Part shown: positions 1-7,700 of the stretch, piece after piece
Numbering within the stretch: the stretch's first letter is position 1
How the letters are laid out: every line of letters begins with the position of its first letter
NCBI GenBank assembly: GCA_945897765.1
Contig: CAMDGP010000071.1
Location: 1-9,528, forward strand
From: Chitinophaga pinensis
Lineage (GTDB): Bacteria; Bacteroidota; Bacteroidia; Flavobacteriales_D; Crocinitomicaceae
Reading direction: 5' to 3'
Length of the DNA stretch: 9,528 nucleotides
The notes under the pieces: generated by a model
The model's database searches: none
Seen by the model: the letters and a program-made list of their open reading frames with translations, nothing else
What the model was told of the DNA's origin: nothing
Position numbers and translations under genes: made by a program

Positions 1-6
1 TACTAA

Positions 7-198
7 TTATGCTTTCTTAACATTAACTGCGTTCAAACCTCTACGACCTTCTTGAAGATCGAATTCGACAGCGTCATTTTCTTTAACTTTGTCGATTAAA
101 CCTGTCACGTGTACAAAATACTCTTTGTTCGTGTCCTCATCTACAACAAAACCAAAACCTTTGGTCTCATTGAAGAATTTTACTGTTCCTTTATTCAT
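7..198 (-). CDS. csp: Cold-shock domain protein (CspA family)
   Basis: This is a complete 63-residue single cold-shock domain, a small cytoplasmic five-stranded beta barrel that binds single-stranded RNA and DNA. Family members act as RNA chaperones that melt secondary structure in the cold or during growth. The RNP1 motif is KGFGFV (residues 13-18) and the RNP2 motif is YFVHV (27-31). The start GTVKFFNETKGFGF and the end GLNAVNVKKA are typical of the family, and the length is close to the usual 65-70 residues. The ATG at 198 is the only sensible start because the conserved barrel begins at residue 3. It lies 118 bases beyond hemF on the same strand, but a strong promoter match in the gap suggests independent transcription. 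Whether it is cold-induced or constitutive cannot be told from the sequence, and Bacteroidota often carry several paralogues, so the exact paralogue name is left open. Confidence 0.95.
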   Translation of the reverse strand: MNKGTVKFFNETKGFGFVVDEDTNKEYFVHVTGLIDKVKENDAVEFDLQEGRRGLNAVNVKKA

Positions 199-218
199 TG
201 TAATAAAATTAATTTTGG

Positions 219-248
219 TAAAGGTAGCCTTATTTAATTGAAAAACAA
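219..248 (-). promoter_or_regulatory. Promoter of the cold-shock gene, Bacteroidota type
   Basis: On the minus strand the sequence reads TTG (248-246), a 19-base spacer, then TACCTTTA (226-219). This matches the known Bacteroidota primary sigma consensus TTG-N17-23-TAnnTTTG at every fixed position except the last. Transcription would start roughly at 211-215, leaving a leader of about 15 bases. A T8 tract and an AT-only palindrome lie just upstream and could act as an UP-like element. Confidence 0.6.
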
Positions 249-266
249 GTCTTTTGGGAAATCCTT

Positions 267-291
267 AAAAAAAATTATTTAATTAATTAAA
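267..291 (-). terminator. AT-only palindrome plus T8 tract after hemF (weak terminator candidate)
   Basis: Positions 278-291 form a 14-base perfect palindrome, TTTAATTAATTAAA. On the minus strand it is followed, after a few bases, by eight T residues (274-267). Order and orientation fit an intrinsic terminator for the guaA-LysM-hemF transcript, which ends at 317. The stem would contain no G or C and would be only about five pairs around a four-base loop, so it is thermodynamically poor. It may instead be simple AT-rich sequence in front of the cold-shock promoter. Confidence 0.2.
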
Positions 292-316
292 AACTAGCTG
301 ATTTATTATTCAAAAA

Positions 317-1207
317 CTAAACCCAATCAATCACTTTTTTCAAAAGTTCAGTGGTTTTTGCTTCTTCTGAATTTGGCGTTGGATCCACATTGTATTCCCA
401 TTTTGCCATCGGTGGCATACTCATTAAAATGGATTCGGTACGACCGCCTGAATAGATTCCAAACTTAGTGCCGCGATCATGTAATAAATTGAACTCTACA
501 TAGCGCGAACGTCTTGAAGCTTGCCAAGCCAATTCTGCTTCAGTGGCTGTAATTACTGTATTAAAATCAATTTGTTGGCGATACAGAATTGGAAATAATC
601 TACCCAGTTCAAGACAAAACTCGAAGATTTTTGATTTCTCTAAACCACAATTTTCATCTAAATGATCGAAGAAAATTCCACCAATTCCACGTGACTCACC
701 ACGATGAGGTAAATGAAAATAAGTATCTGCCCAAGGTTTGAATTTGCTGTAAAAATCAATATGGTATTGATTACAAAGTTTTTTTAGTCCTTGATGAAAA
801 AGTCGTGCAGCTTGTTCATTGATGTAATGAGGTGTTAAATCAATTCCTCCGCCAAACCAATACGTTCCATTATCTAATTCAAAATAACGCACATTCATGT
901 GAATAATCGGATGATGTGGATGAAAAGGATGTAACACAATTGACACACCTGAAGCAAAAAAAGCATTGCCTTCCATTCCTAATTGTTTTTTCATTGCTTC
1001 GCTCACCGGTCCTTCGACAGCTGAAAATGCAACACCACCTTTTTCTAAAATGTTTCCATTTAAAATGGTTCGAGTGAAGCCACCTCCACCCTCTTCTCTC
1101 GTCCAAGAGTCTTCTTGAAAAAGAGCTAAACCGTCGATTTTCTCTAGCGCTTCACAAATGTGCAATTGCAAATTTCTAAACTCCGATTTTATATGCTCAC
1201 TAGTCAT
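317..1207 (-). CDS. hemF: Oxygen-dependent coproporphyrinogen III oxidase
   Basis: HemF is a cytoplasmic homodimer that uses O2 to decarboxylate two propionates of coproporphyrinogen III to vinyl groups, giving protoporphyrinogen IX in haem synthesis. The protein is full length at 296 residues (E. coli 299). Visible blocks are GGGGFTRTILNGNILEKGG (40-58), HMNVRYFE (103-110), WFGGGIDLTPHY (117-128), HRGESRGIGGIFFD (168-181), RSRYVEFNLLHDRGTKFG (233-250) and GGRTESILMSMPP (254-266). Aligned by eye to E. coli HemF, the substrate Ser92, His96, active-site His106, His145 and His175 correspond to S89, H93, H103, H138 and H168, so it should be active. The ATG at 1207 overlaps the stop of the upstream LysM gene as ATGA, which supports both this start and translational coupling. 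One oddity is a histidine-rich stretch, HPFHPHHPIIHMN, around the active site. Dependence on O2 points to an aerobic host. Confidence 0.97.
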   Translation of the reverse strand: MTSEHIKSEFRNLQLHICEALEKIDGLALFQEDSWTREEGGGGFTRTILNGNILEKGGVAFSAVEGPVSEAMKKQLGMEGNAFFASGVSIVLHPFHPHHPIIHMNVRYFELDNGTYWFGGGIDLTPHYINEQAARLFHQGLKKLCNQYHIDFYSKFKPWADTYFHLPHRGESRGIGGIFFDHLDENCGLEKSKIFEFCLELGRLFPILYRQQIDFNTVITATEAELAWQASRRSRYVEFNLLHDRGTKFGIYSGGRTESILMSMPPMAKWEYNVDPTPNSEEAKTTELLKKVIDWV

Positions 1208-2955
1208 TGGTTGTCAACTTTTGGTTCAAAATCTTGGAATTTCAAAACGAAACCTCCTTCATTTTGAATTCCATTTCCTTTTCCAATTTGGTTTAATTGG
1301 TACGAATTGATTAATCCTTTTTTCATTTCTCTATCAAGGAAGAATGCTGAACAAACATTTAATACTGCATCGTAACCTTGACAAGCTGTTTTGGTTAAAT
1401 CGGCATTGTAGGAACGTCTGTAAAGCTTATGGAAAGTCATCACTTGTGGATCGCGTAAATCGAAATGAGTTGGCGAAGCATACGTAAATTCGTATTTATT
1501 CATGATTGTACCATTCACTTCCTTCCAATCAACCCAATCTTTTAATCCAAAAACACTAACTGTTTGATTTTCTTTATATTTATCGAGTAATTTCAATACT
1601 TTATCTTTGTCTGTTGACAAGAAAACGAACATTGTTTGTGCACTTAAACTTTCGAAATTTTTAAAGTTTGTCCAATCTGCTTCAATCACTCGTGGACGTG
1701 AATTTTTCGCTGGAAATTCATTAAAATAATTCATAAAAACCTGATTCATCCAATCTTCATCGGGTTTCGTTCCTTTGATTAAAACGATTTGTTGGTTGTC
1801 GTGTTTTTTATAAATATGATACGCTAAATTCCGAATCAAAATTTCATTATCAGGATTCAATGCGTAAACATAGCGATTTGACTCGAGTAATTTTGGAGGC
1901 ATATTCACGCTTAAAACCACTCTTACTTTATTTTTTCTTCCCCAATCTGCAACGATTTCTGCTTCCGTAACTTGAAGAGGCGCAAAAATCAAATCCATCG
2001 TTTCAAATTCTGGTTTTGCTAGTTGTTGTTGAATTGTTTCATTTTTCGCTTGATAATCATACACATAGAACTTAGCGCTGAAACCCATTTTTCGAAGTGA
2101 ATCAATAGCTAAGCTTGCACCCATATAATAATCAAAAGCAGCGTTGACAATGGATTTATTGAAAGATGCAGTTGAATCTAAATTAAAAGGTAAAAACAAA
2201 GCAATAGTGTACGTTTCTTTTTTCTCAAATACTAACAAAGAGTCATTTGAAGTGCGGATTTTAACTGGAACCTCACGTATTTTTACAGCTTCAATTTTCT
2301 CTTTTTTAAGTGGGATTTTTATACTTTGTCCCGTTTGTACTTTGTTGGAATTTAAATTATTGACACTTCTCAATGTTTCAACAGGAATCATAAAACGTTT
2401 GGAAATGGTATAAATCGTTTCAGTTGGCAAAACCACGTGGCTGATGATGGAATCTTTAAACGAAATGATAAATTTTGATTTCACTTCTTCGCTTGGTTTT
2501 GGAACTTCGCGTGTATTTTCTTCAACACTTACACTCAATAAATCCACCTGAATACGAGGGACAGCATTCTCTAATTTCAAGCGTTGCCCAACTTTCAAAC
2601 CCTTTTCACAACCAGGATTTTTAGCAATAATTGAATCCACTGGTACGGCATACATTTTAGAAATAGCGAATAGTGTTTCTTGCTTTTGAACAGAATGAAG
2701 AATTATCTTTTCTTCCGCTGGAATTAAAACTAACTGACCATCGTTCAGACCGCGCTCAATTCCCGGATTTGCCTCCAAAATATCTTCAACTGGACAATTG
2801 TACATTTGCTGTAAACCAAAAATACTGTTACCTTCCAAAACAGTATGATTGTAGTATTTCTTACCCTCTTTCTGAGTAATTAGTGCATATTTCTGTGCAG
2901 TAAATTGTTGTAAACTCAGTAAGAAAAAGAAGAAAAAAACGTATTTAATTTTCAT
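1204..2955 (-). CDS. Secreted protein with three LysM domains and a type 1 periplasmic-binding-protein fold
   Basis: From the ATG at 2955 the product is 583 residues. Residues 1-20 form a Sec signal peptide (basic MKIK, then five Phe and LLSL, probable cleavage near FTA/Q). No cysteine follows, so it is not a lipoprotein. Three LysM repeats, which bind peptidoglycan glycan strands, lie at about 34-79, 84-128 and 171-216. Each has the HTV/HSV/HVV-like opening and ends in GQ plus a hydrophobic stretch (GQLVLIP, GQRLKLE, GQSIKIP). Residues about 247-575 resemble the type 1 periplasmic-binding fold, beginning YTIALFLPFNLD and including AAFDYYMGASLAIDSL (272-287). No ABC permease or ATPase lies nearby, so transport is doubtful and a cell-wall sensing or scaffolding role is inferred. 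A start nine bases further upstream (2964) is possible, but it adds MGI before the signal peptide. The ATG at 2955 overlaps the guaA stop as TAATG. The stop overlaps hemF by four bases. Confidence 0.88.
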   Translation of the reverse strand: MKIKYVFFFFFLLSLQQFTAQKYALITQKEGKKYYNHTVLEGNSIFGLQQMYNCPVEDILEANPGIERGLNDGQLVLIPAEEKIILHSVQKQETLFAISKMYAVPVDSIIAKNPGCEKGLKVGQRLKLENAVPRIQVDLLSVSVEENTREVPKPSEEVKSKFIISFKDSIISHVVLPTETIYTISKRFMIPVETLRSVNNLNSNKVQTGQSIKIPLKKEKIEAVKIREVPVKIRTSNDSLLVFEKKETYTIALFLPFNLDSTASFNKSIVNAAFDYYMGASLAIDSLRKMGFSAKFYVYDYQAKNETIQQQLAKPEFETMDLIFAPLQVTEAEIVADWGRKNKVRVVLSVNMPPKLLESNRYVYALNPDNEILIRNLAYHIYKKHDNQQIVLIKGTKPDEDWMNQVFMNYFNEFPAKNSRPRVIEADWTNFKNFESLSAQTMFVFLSTDKDKVLKLLDKYKENQTVSVFGLKDWVDWKEVNGTIMNKYEFTYASPTHFDLRDPQVMTFHKLYRRSYNADLTKTACQGYDAVLNVCSAFFLDREMKKGLINSYQLNQIGKGNGIQNEGGFVLKFQDFEPKVDNQ

Positions 2956-4487
2956 TATTCCCATTCAATAGTTGCAGGTGGTTTAGAGCTAATGTCGTAC
3001 GTAACACGATTAATGCCACGAACTTGATTGATAATGCGATTCGAGATTTTTGCTAAAAATTCATACGGTAAATGACACCAATCAGCAGTCATTCCATCAG
3101 TTGAGGAAACAGCACGCAATGCAACCGCATTTTCATACGTTCGCTCATCACCCATTACACCAACAGATTGAACCGGAAGGAAAATCGCTCCAGCTTGCCA
3201 AACGTCGTTATATAAATTATCTTCTTTCAAACCATCAATAAAAATTGCATCAACTTCTTGCAAAATGCGTACCTTTTCTGCTGTTACCTCTCCCAAGACA
3301 CGAATTCCTAATCCTGGACCTGGAAAAGGATGTCTTCCTAAAATGCGTTGATCGATTTCTAATGAACGTCCGATTCTTCGCACTTCATCTTTGAACAATA
3401 AACGCAAAGGCTCCACGACTTGTAATTTCATATAGTCAGGTAAACCACCTACATTGTGATGCGATTTAATTGTTTGTGAAGGTCCACCTGTTGCCGAAAC
3501 TGACTCAATCACATCTGGATAAATCGTTCCTTGACCGAGCCATTTTGCACCTTCCACTTTTTTCGATTCTTCGTTAAAAACGTCCACAAACACTTTGCCG
3601 ATTGCTTTTCTTTTCAATTCAGGATCAGTTAATCCTTTCAAGGCTTCATAGAATTTATCGGATGCGTTCACACCTTTTACATTCAATCCCATTCCTTGGT
3701 AAGATTCCAAAACAGAACTGAATTCATTTTTACGCAATAAGCCGTTATCAACGAAAATACAATGCAAATTTGAACCGATTGCTTTATGTAACAATACAGC
3801 TGCAACCGATGAATCAACTCCGCCTGACAAACCTAAAATCACTTTGTCATCGCCTAATTGCGCTTGTAACTTTTTAGTTGTTTCTTCTACAAATGAATCA
3901 GGGGTCCAATCGCCTTTACAGCCACAAATGGTACGAACGAAATTTCTCAATAAAGTAGCGCCTTCAGTTGAATGGTAAACTTCTGGATGGAATTGAATTC
4001 CGAAGGTGGTTTCTCCTTGAATTTCATACCCAGCCACTTCCACATCGTGCGTACTTGCAATAATTTTATAGTTACTTGGAATCTTTTTAATCGAATCTCC
4101 ATGCGACATCCAAACTTGCGAACCAAAAGTCATTCCATCAGTTAATATATTGTTTTCGTCCACGAAAGTCAAATGTGCTCTACCGTATTCACGCGAATTG
4201 GAAGGCAACACTTCTCCGCCGAAATGATGTGCTAAATATTGAGCACCAAAACAAATTCCCAGCAAAGGTATTTTTCCTTTAATAGCTGATAAATCTGGAC
4301 GTGGTGAAGCTTCATCTCTCACCGAAAATGGACTTCCTGACAGAATTACACCTTTAATATTGGGTGTTAACTCAGGGATTTTGTTCCAAGGGTGGATTTC
4401 ACAATATACGTTTTGTTCACGTATTCTTCTGGCAATCAATTGTGTATATTGAGAACCGAAATCTAAAACTAAAATCATTTCATGCAT
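2955..4487 (-). CDS. guaA: GMP synthase (glutamine-hydrolysing)
   Basis: GuaA converts XMP, ATP and glutamine to GMP, the last step of de novo guanine nucleotide synthesis, in the cytoplasm. The 510 residues hold all expected parts. The class I glutamine amidotransferase domain (about 4-188) has the nucleophile Cys79 in LLGICFGAQ and the partners His167 and Glu169 in QFHPEV. The ATP pyrophosphatase domain has the PP-loop GLSGGVDSS (219-227). The C-terminal dimerisation and XMP-binding domain has GRHPFPGPGLGIRVLGE (384-400) and ends in KPPATIEWE. The start at 4487 (MHEMILVLDFG) aligns in length with my recollection of other Bacteroidota GuaA N-termini; Met4 at 4478 is an alternative. It heads a minus-strand operon, with its TAA sharing a base with the ATG of the LysM gene (TAATG). 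A -7 box lies only four bases upstream of this start, so no riboswitch leader can precede it. Confidence 0.98.
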   Translation of the reverse strand: MHEMILVLDFGSQYTQLIARRIREQNVYCEIHPWNKIPELTPNIKGVILSGSPFSVRDEASPRPDLSAIKGKIPLLGICFGAQYLAHHFGGEVLPSNSREYGRAHLTFVDENNILTDGMTFGSQVWMSHGDSIKKIPSNYKIIASTHDVEVAGYEIQGETTFGIQFHPEVYHSTEGATLLRNFVRTICGCKGDWTPDSFVEETTKKLQAQLGDDKVILGLSGGVDSSVAAVLLHKAIGSNLHCIFVDNGLLRKNEFSSVLESYQGMGLNVKGVNASDKFYEALKGLTDPELKRKAIGKVFVDVFNEESKKVEGAKWLGQGTIYPDVIESVSATGGPSQTIKSHHNVGGLPDYMKLQVVEPLRLLFKDEVRRIGRSLEIDQRILGRHPFPGPGLGIRVLGEVTAEKVRILQEVDAIFIDGLKEDNLYNDVWQAGAIFLPVQSVGVMGDERTYENAVALRAVSSTDGMTADWCHLPYEFLAKISNRIINQVRGINRVTYDISSKPPATIEWE

Positions 4488-4491
4488 GGCA

Positions 4492-4499
4492 CAAAGATA
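4492..4499 (-). promoter_or_regulatory. guaA: guaA operon promoter, -7 element TATCTTTG
   Basis: The minus strand reads TATCTTTG from 4499 to 4492, a full match to the Bacteroidota -7 consensus TAnnTTTG. At the expected -33 distance there is only a degenerate TTT (about 4518-4520) and no TTG. The box ends four bases before the guaA ATG, so transcription should begin at or within a few bases of the start codon. A TCGATTCGA near-palindrome (4502-4510) sits in the spacer. Confidence 0.55.
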
Positions 4500-4602
4500 A
4501 TTCGATTCGATTGTTTGAAACTATCTTTTTTAAGTATTAATAAACATAGGATGTTGAAAGGTGGGTGAATCGGTTATTTTCAAAATAAAATGGAATTGGA
4601 AT

Positions 4603-4640
4603 TAATGAATTAAATGAACTTAATTACTCTCCATTCATTA
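4603..4640. repeat. AT-rich nested inverted repeat between guaA and secA
   Basis: TAATGAAT (4603-4610) is repeated in inverted form as ATTCATTA (4633-4640). Inside it, AATTAA (4608-4613) faces TTAATT (4620-4625). The two hairpins share bases and cannot both form in full. It sits in the middle of the 246-base divergent region, outside both predicted promoters. In DNA this AT-rich such repeats are common by chance, so no function is claimed. The remaining sequence of the region shows no gene or RNA that I can recognise. Confidence 0.25.
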
Positions 4641-4702
4641 CTCTATTGCAAAAAATTAACAAGTCTCTAACTATTACTAAGTCCTACTACTACTTAATTG
4701 TT

Positions 4703-4710
4703 TATCTTTG
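4703..4710 (+). promoter_or_regulatory. secA: secA operon promoter, -7 element TATCTTTG
   Basis: TATCTTTG matches the Bacteroidota -7 consensus exactly and is identical to the box facing guaA. No TTG is present 17-23 bases upstream, so the -33 element is degenerate. Transcription would start near 4715-4717, giving a leader of about 18 bases before the ATG at 4734. It would run to secA and the two genes overlapping it in series. Confidence 0.55.
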
Positions 4711-4733
4711 GATCTTGCAAAATTTACAATTAC

Positions 4734-7700
4734 ATGATTGGTGACTTATTAAAAAAGATTTTTGGCGATAAAAACGCAAAAGACAAAAAATTATATTGGC
4801 CGTATGCTGAACAAACATTGGTTGAATTAGAGAAAGTTAAATCATTTTCTGACCAAGATTTAAGAGATAAAACTCGAGAATTTCAAGCTAGAATTCGAGC
4901 TGAGAAAGAAACACTTGAAGATGAATTAAGTAGTTTAAGAGCTAAAGCAGAAGACGTAAACACGCCTATCGAAGAGAAAGAGAATTTGTTTGACAAAATC
5001 GATAAACTCGAAAAAACAATCGTCGAGCAAATAGAAACAACTTTGGCTGCTATTCTTCCTGAAGCTTTTGCCGTTGTAAAAGAAACTGCTTCCCGCTGGT
5101 CAACGAATAAAAAATTAGAAGTTATAGCTGAAGATTTCGATCGTGATTTATCCATCAAAAAAGACGGAATCAGCATCGAAAACGATAAAGCAATTTGGCA
5201 CAGTGATTGGACCGCTGCTGGAACGAAAATCAACTGGAACATGATTCATTATGATGTTCAGTTGATGGGAGGTGCTGTTCTTCACAAAGGAAATATCGCT
5301 GAAATGCAAACGGGTGAAGGTAAAACGCTTGTTGCAACTTTACCTGTTTACTTAAATGCACTTGCTGGAAAAGGGGTTCACATCGTTACTGTCAATGATT
5401 ACTTGGCAAAACGTGACTCTGAGTGGATGGGACCTTTGTATCAATTCCATGGTTTATCTGTAGATTGTATCGACAAACACCGACCAAATTCTCCAGAACG
5501 TCGAACAGCTTATTTAGCAGACATTACTTTTGGAACAAATAATGAATTTGGTTTCGATTACCTACGCGATAACATGGCAGGACACGTTGACGATTTGGTT
5601 CAACGTAAACACCATTTTGCTATTGTTGATGAGGTCGATTCAGTTTTAATTGATGACGCAAGAACGCCTTTGATTATTTCTGGTCCAACGCCAAAAGGAG
5701 ACGAACACGAATTCCACGAATTAAAACCACGTATCGAACGTGTGGTGGATGCTCAAAAACAATATGTTCAACAATGTTTGAATGAAGCTAAAAAATTATT
5801 GACGGTTATCAATACGCCACCTGAAGATAAAAACGAAGCAAAACGTATGTTGGAAGAAGGGGGAATCGCTTTGTTACGCGCACACCGTGGTTTACCAAAA
5901 AACAGAACCTTAATCAAGTTTTTATCGGAGCCTGGTATTCGCGTTCACTTGCAGAAAACGGAGAATTACTACATGCAAGAGCAAGGAAAACACATGAAAA
6001 AAATCGATGTGGAATTGTTCTTTGTAATTGATGAAAAAAACAATACAATTGAGTTAACAAACAAAGGAATTGATTTAGTTTCAGGTGCAGGTGATAGAGA
6101 TTTTTATATCATGCCTGACATTGGTGCTGAAATTGCTAATCTTCAAAAGTTAAACTTACCGAAAGAAGAATTTTTAGCGAAAAAAGATATTCTAGTTCGC
6201 GATTATTCGATTAAATCTGAACGAATTCACTCGATTAACCAATTATTGAAAGCATACACTCTTTTTGAAAAAGAAGTTGAATATGTAATCCTGGATAATA
6301 AAGTGAAAATCGTTGATGAATCCACAGGTCGTATTTTGGACGGAAGACGTTATTCAGATGGTTTACATCAAGCGATTGAAGCTAAAGAAAACGTACAAGT
6401 TGAGGCAGCAACTCAAACGTATGCAACTGTTACGCTTCAAAATTATTTCCGTATGTACCACAAATTAGCAGGTATGACGGGAACGGCAGAAACAGAAGCA
6501 AAAGAATTCTGGGACATTTATAAATTGGATGTGGTTGTAGTTCCAACGAATAGAGCTGTTTCAAGAAAAGACCAAGACGATTTTGTTTTTAAAACAGGTC
6601 GTGAAAAATACAATGCTGTAATTCAAGAAATTGAAGCTTTAGTTGCCGCTGGACGTCCAGTTTTGGTAGGTACAACAACAGTTGAGATTTCAGAATTATT
6701 GAGCAGAATGTTGTCGATGAAAAAAATCGAACATCAAGTATTAAATGCGAAATATCACCAAAAAGAAGCGGAAATTGTGGCAAATGCTGGTTTAGCAGGT
6801 GCAGTTACAATCGCAACGAATATGGCTGGGCGTGGAACCGACATCAAGTTAGGTCCAAATGTAAAAGAAGCTGGAGGTTTGGCAATTATCGGAACGGAAC
6901 GTCATGATTCAAGACGTGTGGACAGACAATTGAGAGGTCGTTCTGGTCGTCAAGGAGATCCGGGTTCTTCTCGTTTCTTTGTTTCTTTGGAAGATGATTT
7001 GATGCGTAAATTCGGTTCTGAGCGTATTGCTAAATTAATGGATAGAATGGGATTGAAAGAAGGCGAAGTAATAACTGCTGGAATGGTATCTAAATCTATT
7101 GAACGTGCGCAGAAAAAAGTGGAAGAAAACAACTTTGGTGTTCGTAAACGTTTATTGGAATACGATGATGTAATGAATGCGCAACGAAAAGCAATCTATA
7201 AAAAAAGAAAGAATGCATTATTTGGTGATCGCTTGGATATTGATGTGGATAATATGTTCTTCGAATTGTGCGACACAACAATTAAACAATATGGAAACTT
7301 ACCATTTGAAGAATTTGAAATAGAACTGATACGTGTTATTGGCATTGATTCTCCATTTGATGCAAATGCGTATGGAACTTTATCTAAAGATGATTTGGTA
7401 GATAAAATTTATGCTTCAATGCGCGAACAATACGATCGTAAATGTGGGAAAATTGCGCAATTAGCTATGCCACAAATCAAAAATGTTTACGAGACAATGT
7501 CTGATCGCTTCAAGAATATTGTTTTCCCATTAACAGATGGCAGACGCGAGATGGAGTTATTAGTTAACTTAAAAGAAGCATACGAATCAGATGGTAAAGC
7601 AATTTCTAAATCATTTGAGAAGAATATCATCTTAGCTAAAATCGACGATGAATGGAAAGAACATTTGCGTGAAATGGACGAATTGCGATCTGCTGTTAAC

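Noticed and set aside
879..1106. Open frame of 75 codons on the minus strand within hemF
   Set aside because: It is an overlapping frame of the well-conserved hemF gene and gives a Cys/Trp-rich sequence with no recognisable domain.
2924..2939. T-rich tract with a T7 run in the signal peptide coding region, a possible slippage or phase-variation site
   Set aside because: Seven bases is short, the frame is intact, and a five-Phe hydrophobic core is a normal use of such a tract.
2956..2964. Upstream ATG for the LysM protein
   Set aside because: It puts MGI in front of a good signal peptide start; the TAATG overlap with guaA favours 2955.
4488..4600. Possible guanine or purine riboswitch in front of guaA
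   Set aside because: The predicted promoter box ends four bases from the start codon, leaving no leader, and no riboswitch core is recognisable in the region.
4698..4733. N-terminal extension of SecA from a TTG start
   Set aside because: It contains the likely promoter box and resembles no SecA N-terminus; the ATG at 4734 fits the family.
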